Positions 1 to 10,089 of a stretch of DNA of 21,866 bases are shown piece by piece. How positions within the stretch are numbered: position 1 is the stretch's first letter; each line of letters begins with the position of its first letter. The stretch is from NCBI GenBank assembly GCA_010015675.1, contig ML976986.1, positions 739,382-761,247 on the forward strand, read 5' to 3'. The notes under the pieces are model-generated. The model was not told where the DNA came from. It made no database searches and was given only the letters and a program-made list of their open reading frames with translations. The translations under genes and the position numbers were made by a program. Source of the stretch: Byssothecium circinans. Its lineage: Eukaryota > Ascomycota > Dothideomycetes > Pleosporales > Massarinaceae.

Positions 1-1
1 A

Positions 2-175
2 GTAGACCCAAATCAACGCTTTGCAGAGGTAGAGACTATCAGGGAGGCGATGCGCGCAGCTGAGGCCTCAGCAGCTCAGCTAGGTAGATATACTATAGAA
101 GGGGCTGCAGAGAGAGCAGCAGCAGCTACAGCAGCAGCTACTCTACAGTCTATGTGTACTACATGGCAATTGTAA
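2..175 (+). pseudogene. C-terminal end of an Ala-rich ORF, probably transposon-derived (partial)
   Basis: An open frame runs from the window edge to a TAA at 173-175 and gives 57 residues. The end is alanine-rich and helical-looking (a run of AERAAAATAAA), then closes with SMCTTWQL. There is no start, because the gene begins outside the window. I do not recognise the family. Its position directly next to duplicated GC-rich 17-bp motifs (227-260) suggests the 3' end of a mobile-element ORF; this is inference. It does not match the C-terminus of the transposase at the right end of the window. The codons show no RIP-type damage, so if it is a transposon it is either young or low copy. Confidence 0.35.
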
Positions 176-226
176 TAGGCGTTATTGAGAAATCGCGTGT
201 TTTGTGCAGGTGTCGCGTTTTGGTGG

Positions 227-260
227 GGTGGCCCGGAACCACAGGTGGCCCGGAACTATA
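227..260. repeat. 17-bp direct duplication, possible transposon end
   Basis: Two adjacent 17-bp units (227-243 and 244-260) share GGTGGCCCGGAAC and differ only in the last bases. The preceding stretch 208-226 is also G/T-rich. Such duplicated GC-rich motifs are common at the ends of fungal DNA transposons. The reverse complement of 213-230 contains CCACCAAAACGCG, close to CCACCGAACCGCG in the terminal repeat at 19518-19551, but no ACGTAAAG terminus is present here. A shared family is therefore only a suggestion. The second unit ends 18 bp before the ATG of the next gene. Confidence 0.4.
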
Positions 261-278
261 TGCGCTAGCTTATCCACT

Positions 279-1274
279 ATGACTGCGCAGTGTTCACTCA
301 AGCGCACCCGCAACCCTTCTCCAGTCTCCAGCACCAAGCGCTGCCGCCTCGAAAACGAAGCCGAAGCCCCCGAGACTGTCAAATTTCTGATTCTCTCCGA
401 TACCCACGACGCGGCCATCACACTCCCGCCCAGCGATGTCCTCCTTCACTGCGGTGATTTGACCGAAGATGGATCACCAACAAGCCTCAAAGCCGCATTA
501 GCGCATTTATCGAAAGCAAAAGCAGAATTAAAGCTATTCATCGCAGGAAACCACGAGATTTCCTTTGATAAAAACTACTACCTCTCGGAAGGCGGATCCC
601 TCTCCACCCACGAAGAATCCCTGACCATAATTTCCGACTACGAAGCCTCAACTCCAGGCCTCCATTTCCTCAAAGAAGGAACACACACCTTTACCCTCAA
701 ATCCGGAGCCACATTCACTATCTACGCCTCCCCGTATACTCCTCGGTATGGTTCTTCCGCCTTCCAATACCCGAGCGGCAAAGACCGCTTCAATTACGAA
801 GAGAGCACGCCTAAGTGGGCGAAAAATGTTGGGACGGAAAAGAGCCGGATACCAACCACAGGTATCGATATTGTGATGACACATGGTCCCGCCCAATACA
901 TCCTCGATAAGACGGCGGACAATCGGAGCGCGGGATGCGAGCACCTCAGTCGTGCTATCGCACGTTCGAAGCCCCTTTTACATTGTTTTGGGCATGTGCA
1001 TCGTGGCTACGGGGCGCAAAGAATTGAATACGACGACGATTCCGCTTCAGGTACTGGAGATGATGGGATTAAGCCTTTGCCCCAGGAGTTCGTGGGGAAG
1101 AATCAGGCTAGGAGAAAGGGGTTTTCTAGTTTGTCTCCCGGAGCGAAAGAGAGTTTCTTGGGACAGAGGGAGAGAAGACAAACGCTCATGGTGAATGCGG
1201 CGGTCATGGATAGCGAGAATGAGCCGGGGAATATGCCGTGGTTAGTGGAGTTAGATTTGGCAAAGAAGGTGTAG
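279..1274 (+). CDS. Calcineurin-like metallophosphoesterase, MPPED1/2-like
   Basis: A 331-residue single-exon protein. The ATG at 279 has A at -3 and is preferred over the GTG at 204, which is not a normal eukaryotic start. All metallophosphoesterase blocks are visible: SDTH (D41, H43), GDLTEDG (D60), GNHE (N91, H92), THGP (H202) and GHVH (H239, H241). The order and the surrounding words (IAGNHEISFDK, ASPYTPRYG, GIDIVMTHGP, FGHVHRGYG) match the MPPED1/MPPED2 branch. These bind two metal ions and hydrolyse phosphodiester or phosphomonoester bonds; the natural substrate of the fungal members is unknown. No signal peptide or membrane segment is seen, so it is probably cytosolic. Residues 270-310, between the last motif and the C-terminal strand, are a basic, low-complexity insert. 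The promoter must lie in, or have been replaced by, repeat sequence. Confidence 0.9.
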   Translation: MTAQCSLKRTRNPSPVSSTKRCRLENEAEAPETVKFLILSDTHDAAITLPPSDVLLHCGDLTEDGSPTSLKAALAHLSKAKAELKLFIAGNHEISFDKNYYLSEGGSLSTHEESLTIISDYEASTPGLHFLKEGTHTFTLKSGATFTIYASPYTPRYGSSAFQYPSGKDRFNYEESTPKWAKNVGTEKSRIPTTGIDIVMTHGPAQYILDKTADNRSAGCEHLSRAIARSKPLLHCFGHVHRGYGAQRIEYDDDSASGTGDDGIKPLPQEFVGKNQARRKGFSSLSPGAKESFLGQRERRQTLMVNAAVMDSENEPGNMPWLVELDLAKKV

Positions 1275-2200
1275 TTCTGTTCGGGTTCTGAAGATCCCTT
1301 CTTTGAGCAATTCAATGAGTTTGTGATTTCCATGGTGCTGTTCTCTATTCGTGACTGTATTCCATCTTGTTGTTGTCCGGTCCACGTTTCGTTTTTGGTT
1401 GTTATTTAATGTCAGAACCTGAGCATGTCATATCACTCAATCGTCTGTATATGAAAGTCAGCAGTTCGTATACCGTGTTTCACCCCAGAGATTACCACCA
1501 AGGCACGAGCCGTTAGTCCGGCACATGATAAAATCCTTTCCAAGGTTGCTTTTTTACGGCACCCACCACCTCCATTATAGGTAACCGCCTTGAAAAACCT
1601 ACTTAACAGCTTGTAAGACAGACTGTTTAGTTTGCTTTCCAGATTAGAAACTTTGTCGGGCCCCTTTCAAGGCTGTTAAATGGGGTTTGGAAGGCAGTTA
1701 ACAAATCGTTGTTGCCCTGTTGAGAGGCTTTGGAGGGTACCATAACTGCTATTATTTGGATACGCTTATCCTATAATGTAGAGCTTACTTCACTACCTGC
1801 ATGTAGGTAGCATACCGCCTGCCCATCTGGTGTATGTTAGGACTTAGCTTTGACTTCTGACCCTTCGGCTCTAGTAGCCACAGTGTCCGCTATCAGCCTT
1901 ACAAAGGTAGCTGCAGCCGTTTATTAGCCAATTATGTTTTTATGTTCCTTAGGGAACGTGATGGGAAAACTCGAGGTGGTGGGTAAACTCTAGGTGAAAT
2001 ACGGTACGCAACTACGTGTCAAAAGACTGGAGACGCTTTCCAAAGTTCCGAAGTGAAAAGTATCGTCACGCTTCTGTCCTGTATCATCAGTCTCTTCAAC
2101 TCAATAAATCTAACGAGGCCACACGTTCGCGAAAATGTTACCATTAGTTTTCGGATCTACCAATTAACTATCCAAAATCACAAGCAGAAACCGCCAGAGT
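1275..2200. other. Intergenic region, 3' flanks of two convergent genes
   Basis: No convincing gene on either strand. It separates the metallophosphoesterase (+) from the MPDU1-like gene (-), so it should hold both 3' UTRs. An 18-bp near-perfect palindrome (CTACCTGCATGTAGGTAG) lies at 1793-1810. Base composition is unremarkable, with no strong RIP signature and no tRNA-like B box found by eye. Confidence 0.6.
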
Positions 2201-3159
2201 CTAACCTCTACGCCTCGTACTGGGACTCTTCGCCGCAACCCTAGCATAGCTCGCGCCAGAAGTCGTAGCATTTTGTTCTTTGACCTGTTGGGCGCCCTGC
2301 TTGGATGAGATGGGCTTGTTGAGCTTCCTGCTCTCCGTCTTCTTCGATGTCGGACTGTTCCAGTACCACAGCATCTGAAGCGCAAGGACAAGATTGAGAG
2401 CGAAGCCGGCAATGAAGTTGTACAAGATGAGTGGATCCGGCACTTCCTGGAGGGTGGTGAAGATGCGGGACAAGGAGCCGAGGAGGTAGTTGATGACCTT
2501 TTGATCTCATTAGCATTTCTATACCTCTCCAAATGCTGTATATTGGAGAAACTCACAGCGAAAGCGCTTAACTGCCCCGTTCCACCTTGAGAGAAGATGG
2601 TAACAATCTGCGGCACCTTACTCGCGACACTCAACACACCCGCACCAGCCTGCAACCATGCCAGCGTCTTGACATCCACCACATCCTCCCTCGCGAGCGC
2701 TGCGCCCACGGCCAATATCCCCGCAACCCATGCGCCCACAGCGCCGACCCCCTTCCCACTGTACTTTAAGACCAGTCCCGCAATAACCACATTCTGCACA
2801 AGAATCAATGCAGTCTCTCCATACGTGCTGAATGGAAACCTGTGGCGCGCGTTGTACCCCAGACTAATGATATAGCTGCCCGTCTCGAGGAGGTAGGAGA
2901 GAAACGAGATGCCGTCGGCGGATTGGGAGTTGATAATTTTGAGAAGCTGGGGGACCTTGACGATGGAGGAAGCGGCGATGATACCGATACCGAGGCCTTT
3001 CGAAATGGCCAGCTTGAGGCAGTCGGGGGATGTGAGCGGGTCGATGTCGAGGATGAGTGTTTTGAAGCAGTATGGACCGAGGAGCGTGCGACCGGTGTCG
3101 ACGAGGGGCTTGGGGAGGTTGTGAGTTATGGGTTGCAGCGCCGAGCGGATAGACTCCAT
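2201..3159 (-). CDS. MPDU1: Mannose-P-dolichol utilization defect 1 homologue (PQ-loop membrane protein)
   Basis: Two exons, 3159-2557 and 2497-2201, encode 299 residues. The 59-nt intron (2556-2498) has donor GTGAGT, a CTAAT branch point and acceptor AAAAG, and joins QLSAFA to VINYLLGSLSRIFTTLQE in phase 0. Two PQ-loop motifs are visible, VPQLLKI (P70-Q71) and VPQIVTIF (P183-Q184), within about seven hydrophobic segments. GTGQLSA...GSLSRIFTTLQEVPDP is the hallmark of the MPDU1/Lec35 group. These ER-membrane proteins are needed for use of mannose-P-dolichol and glucose-P-dolichol in N-glycan, GPI-anchor and O-mannose synthesis. The C-terminal tail of about 50 residues is basic and low complexity, longer than in animals (about 247 residues). 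It is transcribed toward the metallophosphoesterase gene. Confidence 0.9.
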
Positions 3160-3622
3160 GTTGGCGATGGAATGGGTGTCGCGATGGATGCACGTATGCC
3201 AGGGATAGGTGGACAGTGGGAGAGGAATCGGGCATCTGTTGTTTGGTTGTTCTGACGTAAGATCTTGGCGCTTCCGAGTTCCTGGGTTTGGAAATCTAGG
3301 AGCACGTGGAGTTCATTTCACCCATACCAGTTGACATGCATCACATCTCGGCACGGACGACGCGATTTTACCATCCGTGGCAGACTACACTTTTACGCAG
3401 GAATTAAACACATTTTATCTTTACATCACTTCTGAAGATTCACCGTGTTAATTGCTTATGTTATCCTATATACATGGACTGATCTATCCAACGTATCTGT
3501 TCATGCAAGATGCAATGTCAAGCAGGCAACGCCAAAGCGCCTCCATGCACCCGATCCTAAAAACACTGCCCTATCTGTTATGCGCTCCGCTATGGTAAAT
3601 TTAAGGGAAAATGACATGAGAC
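3160..3622. other. Intergenic region: MPDU1-like promoter and BCAS3-like 3' flank
   Basis: 463 bp between two minus-strand genes. It should hold the promoter of the MPDU1-like gene and the terminator region of the BCAS3-like gene. Open frames here are short and show no protein-like composition. No repeat or RNA gene was seen. Confidence 0.5.
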
Positions 3623-6600
3623 CTACACTCTGTCTTCTGCAAAATCAAGCACCTCACAATCATCTTCGAAGAATCCTTCCTCACCTTCCTCAACACCTGT
3701 AGGAATACGGCGACGCCTTGTAGTTGATACAACCTTCCCAGCCTCCTCTTCACCGTCCCTAAGAACAAGCTTGTTCTCGAATTGAGCTGCGAACTCCTCG
3801 TCCCCAGAGCCATGATCCTGAGCTGTGGGAGAAGCAATTTTGAAAGCCTCAATATCTTGACCGAAAAGCCACGGTGAGTCGTCGTTCTCGTGGTGCAAGT
3901 CGGTGACAAGTTCCAGTGTCAAAGTCTCTTGTTCGCTGTTGCTGGTCTGCAAGTCACTCGCAACCCGGGAGAACACAAAGCGCGTAACTCGACGATCAGT
4001 ATAGAAGGGTTGATATGGAGGGTTGGTTTCGATCTCAGAAAAGCTGAGAGGGGCAAGAGATTGGGCCTGCTGGCCTTGACGAGAAGGCAACAGACGCGGA
4101 ATCCATTCGCCATGAACGCCATTCAGGTCATCCTGTACCTCAGATTGAGGACTCAGCTGTGCATCGACGGAGGGCGCCAGTCGGGCATCGTAAATGGGGG
4201 CAAGGCCAAATTCGACCAACTTCATCTTCGAGATCGACGTTGCATTTGCCGACTTTCCTTTGCCTGTAGCAAGCCGCATTTGAACTTTATAGATCTGAAG
4301 CACACCACCGCTGACTAGAGATATCGATCCGCGGCCTCTGCCAGTGAGCCATCGCACACTATGAGGCTTGACACCACTTAAGGATGCAGGCAGGGCAAGT
4401 TTGTTGTCACCAGCGTGGCGGATATTGTTGATTGACTTTCCGACACCTGCAGCTACGGCTTTGCCCCCTGACTTCGCTCCTGCAGCAGGTGTCATACCGA
4501 AACTCGAAAGCGTGAAGCGAGACCCGTTGCTTGCATTGCGTGGACGAATAGCATTAAGGAAGGGCATGGCGGTGCCATTGATCGCCTGCATGGCACTGGT
4601 GACAGCATTACCACGCCCGGCAGCAGGCTCGTCCTCTTTCGGTTTGACAGCTTCAGCAGGTTTGCGGACGCGTCTAGGAGGCGGCCATTGAAAAGCAGAG
4701 GCGGGCATCAGAAACATGTGCACAGTCCCCTTGTCGGTAACGACTGCCAGCTTCTCTATCCGCGGGGTGGACCACACAACGTCCACGACGTGTGTCACAG
4801 TCATACGAGCGAACCGGGCGATTTGGCGTACATGCGGCCCAGAAGGTTGTTCACGCACTGTCTTACGTGCTCGCCGGAAATTCATTCGCTTCAGGTCCCA
4901 CACATCCTGCAGATCCCCTTTCTTGCTCACAGTCATGAGCATGAGCCCAGATGGAGAGAACGAAAGAAAACTACAGCCCTGGGCCGCAGGGATCGTAGCG
5001 ATGGCGTGCAGAGCGTTCTTGTTCTTGGTCTCCTCGGCATCTTGCAGTCGCTGGAGATCGTAAACGGAAACAACGGACGACTCTTGCCTGGGCTGGGTTT
5101 GATTATGACCATGAGTCGGCGGAAAATAGTGCTGAGAGGGTTCTGCGCCGTATGGAGTATTGCTCGTAGCTAGATTGCCCTGCGGATTCTTATTCATGTA
5201 GCTTTTGAACGCCTGGATGCCTTTCTCTGTCGCCCAACGCGCTCCCTTGATGGCGACTTGCGTACCTTCTCTTGTCAGGCGATTTACCAGACTATCTGCT
5301 TCAGGTGCATCGACAGCGGTGTTGGGCAGAGGCTGGGGCGGCACGGTATGGTGGGCTAGTCCCGGCGGGCGCTCGTAGTAAGGTGATACAAGGGCAATGC
5401 CATTGATAGAACGCAATGCGGTAGACGCGGGAGGTGTGACAGCCAACCAACGATCAGACAGTGAAAGTACTGGCACTCCATACTTTTCAGGAGGGACGTC
5501 TTCATGACTACCGTCTGCTGCACTAGAGGTAGTGGAGTGAACCATGCGCTCTCGGAATTGCACAGTCGTCCAGACTTTGCCTATGCATCGGAATTTTTCG
5601 GGATAGTCCTCGTATTGTTCGAGATAAGGGGCGAAGATAAACACTTCTCCGCTTGCGCCGGATGCAACCACAACGAACTTGCCCTTTGCATCGACAACAA
5701 ACTCCCCTACCGGGGGAGGTGGCTGGAATATTGGACTGTCGAAAGGGCTGGTGAGCGGAACGAGTGGACTTTGGTAGAGTACTGCGACTCTCTGCTTGGC
5801 CTTTAGAGAATACACCTCGACGGTCGTCTGGTAGTTGAATACTCTGGCGAAACCACTCCCTCCACTGGAACCTGGACGACTGGGGGAATCTGATGAAGAG
5901 TCGTCCACAACGGAAGGTGTGGCACTTCCAGAGTTGCTGCTTCGACTTTCCGTAACTACCGGTCCATGTATGGTGAGAGCAATGAGTGGCCTCAAATGGA
6001 GGAGAGGGTCATGGCGTGCCGTCCAAGGAAGTATCTTTGCGCCTATGACCGCGCCCCTCAAACCTTCCAAGCGTCCAACTATATCCATCTTGCCCTTCTC
6101 TACGCGGAAAATGTCAATGCCGCCCTGACACCCGACCAACAAAACATTCTCGGCCGACTTGGCAGCCTCATCCCCTGCCATGCTGAGTGTATCGAAGCCA
6201 CAATGATAGCCGCCTTCCCCCGCGGTCTGTGTCATGTTCCCTCCAGACGTGTTGTTCAGCCCAAAGTCGTCGAGAGCGGGTAGGTTGTAGAAGTGGGCTT
6301 GAGGCTGGTGTGGCAGGGGCGGATTGCTGGCAAAGTGTCTTGAAGCTGGGCGAACACCCGGCTGTGAGTATAGAGAAGCTCGCCGGTCTCTTCCAGATGA
6401 GTCGTGGGGGGAGCCTTGTAACCGTCCACCAAAACTTGTGTAGTGATTCGGATGGCTGAGGGGTCTCATGCCTGGTCCGGGAGGAGGGGAGTTGGACATG
6501 GCTGCGGGCGCGTATAAGCCTTCTGGCGACCCGTTGATAGCTATGCCACCGTTTCCAGGAGAGGCCTGGTTGGCGAAGAAAGGCAGAGACTTTGTCCACT

Positions 6601-7053
6601 CGTTTGTATACTGCGCTGCCGTCTTCGTGGCGCCGATAGCCGAAAGGAGGGGCGAGGTGGTGGCATTGGGGGAGGCGGAAGAGTACCGCTTTGCTGTCGG
6701 TGGGGACTTTGTTCTACTAAAGAGTCAGTGTTGACGGATAGCAAACGCCGAAATACAAGATGCTCAAACACGCTGCTGGAAGGGCGTCAGGCATCTTCCG
6801 GGAGTTCGGGCAAGTCCCAGCGTTGCAGCTTGCGGGACGGGGCAGCTGAGACTACTCACATCTCTCGGGGATATATGCGGGTGACCTTCTCCCCGTTCCT
6901 ATCTCTTCTTCCCAACTCATTTCGCGATGTATTGCGACCGCGAGACTGCGTGTTGTCCAGGGGCTTGTGGCGGGCGCGCTGCTGGTGATGTAGGTGGGTG
7001 AGGGTTGAAACGGGATGCGCAGGGTCGGTAGCGGAATCGGGCGAAGGGCTCAT
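3623..7053 (-). CDS. BCAS3-type WD40 domain protein
   Basis: Two exons, 7053-6860 and 6713-3623, give 1094 residues. The large open frame has an ATG at 6499, but its frame stays open and protein-like upstream to 6713, so the real start lies in a further exon. The ATG at 7053 follows an in-frame TGA directly. The 146-nt intron (6859-6714) has donor GTGAGT, branch CTGAC and acceptor TTTAGTAG; the phase joins REI to TKSPP. After a disordered, Pro/Ser-rich N-terminus of about 250 residues, a beta-propeller begins near NVLLVGCQGGIDIFRV. Later blocks such as VSPYYERPPGL, GCSFLSFSPSGLMLMTVSKKGD, DVWDLKR and KLAVVTDKGTVHMF match the BCAS3 family, which binds phosphoinositides and goes to the phagophore with PHAF1 in animals. 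The last 60 residues are acidic. The fungal role is unproven. Confidence 0.82.
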
Positions 7054-8023
7054 TCAAATGGCTGGAGCAGCAGTAGTTGTGATGTATGTGGATACGGTGG
7101 GTGGAGGAGGCGTGGTGGACCGAGAATGTAGGGCGAGAGGGCTAAGAGGAGGTCCACGGTACTTCTAAGACAAAGCGCGGCGTCATATACCAGTGACTGA
7201 CCAGCACCCGTGACAACCGGGGCAAAGCGTCACGCCCTTCACGTTATCCTGCCGCCTGAAGACCCTCTGGAGGGCTGATCTGGCTTCTTCTATGCGTTCG
7301 GGGCGAGCAAGACGTCAGGATACTTGGACAGCAGACCTCCGAACCGTGGTAGGCGGGGCTGGCGGGAGCTGCAGCTGCGGCTTCCTCAACAGTCAATGCG
7401 AGGAAGCTGTAGATGCAGATGTATGGGAGAAGGAGGAAGAGCCTGTCAAGAATAATAGATGTTCAAATCCAAAGCCAACCCGCAAAGCGTTGAGAGTTCA
7501 CGGGTTATCTCGAGTATGCAGGGTCGAGAGCTGTCGCAACTCCGAGCGAGAGATGATGCACATTGCACATGACGAGGGGCGCCGGCAACACCTCGGAGAC
7601 CGCGGCCCCATGTCCCATTCCAGCCTATTGTTGTCACAACATCGCACTCTGTTCTCCAACATCGAAGTCTGGCTATGGCTGAAAGAGAAACCCAAGGCCG
7701 ATGAGCCGGATGCGGGTGCGCCAGCATTCCACACGACATGACTCTCCGCTTCCAGCCAAAGAGCGAGACCGGCTCAACCTCACTGGACCGCGTAAGCGAA
7801 TTGTGTTGAAGCGATGCCGTTACGAGAGCCAAGTTTGGCCTTGATATCACATGTGTAGGGAAAGACGCATCGTGAAGGTTGAACTTGCTTGGCTACAGAG
7901 TCGTTATCAATAATCATGCTACCTCGAAGCGAGTGCTAAGAATTATATACGAACCTCCAGCAAGACCGACCTTGCCTGGCGCTATCTACAACTCGACTGG
8001 TCGGATCGCAGCACTTCGACATC
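7054..8023. promoter_or_regulatory. Divergent intergenic region (about 970 bp)
   Basis: It separates two genes transcribed away from each other: the BCAS3-like gene (-) and the SRPBCC gene (+). It should therefore hold both promoters. A TATA-like TTATATA lies at 7943-7949, about 75 bp upstream of the ATG at 8024. Open frames of 149 codons (+, 7292-7741) and 134 codons (-, 7446-7850) overlap here on opposite strands. Neither shows a recognisable domain, and I treat both as chance. Confidence 0.45.
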
Positions 8024-8620
8024 ATGGCCGGCTTCTCAACATCCCTTGCCTTCGTATTGATCCTGATCTCGGTAGCGACGTCCCAGATCACGAACCTCCC
8101 AGACGTACCTGAAGGCGTATTCAATGCCAGCGCTCGAATCGAGATCAAAGGAACCGTTGATGAAGTCTGGGAAGCTCTTACGGACTTCCCGTCCTATCCC
8201 AAGTGGAATCCATTCGTCCGATATGCTCTTGCAATTTCACCCCTTAGTCAGACTCTACCGGTTCAGCGACCCGTAGAGGGTGTCAAGCTTTTCTTCCGCG
8301 TCCAGATCCCTCCGCTACCTCTGCCTGTCGACGAAAACACACCGGATAACCTACTCAATACCCAAAATTCGTACGAAAACGCCACACACGTCCAACCAGA
8401 GCTAGGTCGACTTGCATGGAAATATCTGGCTCCAGAAGGATTGCTAGCAGCTGAGCGATGGCAGGCCGTCACCAACATTGGGTATGGAAAGGTTCTGTAC
8501 GAAAGCCGCGAGGTATATTCAGGGCTGCTCGCTGGGGCGTTGAAGGAGACTCTTGAAAAGCCTTTGCAGGAGTCGTTCGAGGCTCAAGCAAATGGCCTGC
8601 AACTGCTACTGGAGGGCTAG
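8024..8620 (+). CDS. Secreted SRPBCC/START-like (polyketide cyclase-type fold) protein
   Basis: A single exon of 198 residues; the ATG at 8024 has A at -3 and G at +4. Residues 1-20 form a clear signal peptide (hydrophobic LAFVLILISVA, likely cut near VATS-Q). The mature part opens with the SRPBCC signature: a strand (ASARIEIKGTVDEVWEAL), then TDFPSYPKWNPFV at 53-65. The strands and the long C-terminal helix (LKETLEKPLQESFEAQANGL) complete a helix-grip fold. Such folds make a deep pocket for hydrophobic ligands. N-glycosylation sequons occur at N34 (NAS) and N119 (NAT), in keeping with passage through the secretory pathway. No catalytic residues can be named, so a lipid- or small-molecule-binding role is inference. 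It could also be an extracellular enzyme of unknown substrate. Confidence 0.75.
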   Translation: MAGFSTSLAFVLILISVATSQITNLPDVPEGVFNASARIEIKGTVDEVWEALTDFPSYPKWNPFVRYALAISPLSQTLPVQRPVEGVKLFFRVQIPPLPLPVDENTPDNLLNTQNSYENATHVQPELGRLAWKYLAPEGLLAAERWQAVTNIGYGKVLYESREVYSGLLAGALKETLEKPLQESFEAQANGLQLLLEG

Positions 8621-9113
8621 GGGCATCTTGTCCTATGCATTCTTTGAGACAGGCTGATGTTGGATGTATCATAAGCTGCGTCGTGTAGCTAGGTATTTAG
8701 TAGACTTAAAGCCATGATCGGATGCACAACATTCCTTGTGGTGATGTACATACACAACCGTCGGAAATAATCACCAATCCGAACATGTCTTGGCACAAAG
8801 AACCCCACGCGACATTCCGAATCGCCTTTCAACATCCCGAAGTCGCGGTTTCGGCGCCTTCGAGACCCACGCGAGATGGCGTGCGCGGTCCCATCAGCAG
8901 ATTCGATGTCTTATATACAGCTTGCCTGACCAATCTTGCCCAAGGCTACGTCCTAACACAGCCGCGATTACCTATATCGGTCATCAGGTACACCTTTCAT
9001 TCACGCGCCCTCGGTCACACATAAGACCTTCACTGCTTGCGCAACTTGCCCTCGAGATTCCCACAACGCTCCTTGATGCGTATTTTGGCTTGTCTCTTGA
9101 TGAGCGACGCGAT
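8621..9113. other. Intergenic region upstream of the cystinosin homologue
   Basis: It holds the 3' flank of the SRPBCC gene and the promoter/5' UTR of the next gene. The frame of the cystinosin first exon stays open upstream to about 8790 but contains no ATG before 9114, so I do not extend the gene. No repeats or RNA genes were seen. Confidence 0.45.
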
Positions 9114-10089
9114 ATGACAGAAAATGAGGACATCTTTGCCGCCAAAGTCATCTCACGCCTTCTGGGCTGGGCATATTTCCTTTGCTGGTACGTCCTTTCC
9201 ACGCACCAGCTCACATCGAGCACTTGCGAAAGCAAGAAGCTGATACTTCACTCAGGTCCGGCTCCTTCTACCCACAGCCCATCTCGAACTGGCAGCGTAA
9301 AAACACCCTCGGCCTAGCGATCGATTTCCCTACATTAAACGTCCTCGGGTTCACCTGCTATACCATCTCCACGTCCGCATTCCTCTACTCGCCAACGATC
9401 CGCTCGCAATATGCTTACCGCCATCCTGATAATCCGGAAACTACCGTTCGCTTCAATGACTTCCTTTTCGCAGCGCATGGCGCAGTGATGTGTGTTCTCA
9501 TATATAGCCAGTTCTATACGTGGATATGGGGATTTCGGGTTGGGTCGAGGCAGAGGGCTAGCAGGCCCGTGCTATGTATATTTTGGGGATGTTTACTTTA
9601 CATTCTGGCGGTGACGCTGTTTGCATACTTCGAGGGTGCGGATAAGGGGTACGACCCCGCCAACTGGGCGTGGATAGATGTGGTGAGTATGCCTGTATAG
9701 AACACCTGTTCTTCATATAAGAGCTAATAGCCAGCAAGATACACGCCCTCGGTCATGTCAAATTACTCACCGTAGTAGTCAAGTACTTACCGCAAGCGTG
9801 GGTGAACTACAAGCGAAAGTCAACGCAAGGCTGGAGTATATACACCATGCTCCTTGATTTTGCGGGAGGCTGGCTTTCGTTAGGACAGCTGATGATTGAT
9901 TCAGCGCTTCAAAACGATTGGAGCGGCATCACGGGAAACTTTGTAAAGGTGGGCTTGGGCAACATCACGATCGTCTTTGACGTCCTTTTCATCCTTCAGC
10001 ACTATGTGCTATATCGGCATCCAGCCAAGAGCGTCGAGGACGAGGAAGATGAAGGGTGGGTTAGTGAGCGCGAAAGCCTCTTGTCATAG
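9114..10089 (+). CDS. Cystinosin homologue (PQ-loop lysosomal/vacuolar cystine transporter)
   Basis: Three exons, 9114-9187, 9256-9682 and 9739-10089, encode 283 residues. Intron 1 (68 nt) is GTACGT...CTCAG; intron 2 (56 nt) is GTGAGT...CAAG with branch CTAAT. The phases fit exactly (TGG codon split 2+1; then phase 0). The cystinosin landmarks are clear: [20 protein letters not shown] with PQ-loop 1 (P31-Q32), then [20 protein letters not shown] with PQ-loop 2 (P185-Q186), LLDFAGG, and [23 protein letters not shown]. About seven membrane segments are expected. Family members export cystine from lysosome or vacuole by proton co-transport; the yeast member is Ers1. It lacks the long glycosylated lumenal N-terminus of the animal protein, as is usual in fungi. 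The acidic tail ends in ESLLS. Confidence 0.88.

Noticed and set aside
2..260. Left fragment as part of the same Fot1-like element as the right end
   Set aside because: The GC-rich motif is only loosely similar, the ACGTAAAG terminus is missing, and the C-terminal residues differ from those of the right-end transposase.
204..278. Upstream extension of the metallophosphoesterase to 204
   Set aside because: The codon at 204 is GTG, and the added residues come from the repeat motif. ATG at 279 has a good context and all motifs lie downstream.
7292..7850. Overlapping open frames of 149 (+) and 134 (-) codons
   Set aside because: They lie antiparallel on the same DNA in a divergent promoter region. 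Neither shows a domain, hydrophobic pattern or splice logic.
8790..9113. N-terminal extension of the cystinosin homologue
   Set aside because: The frame is open but starts with TTG and has no ATG before 9114. The residues do not resemble a cystinosin lumenal domain.
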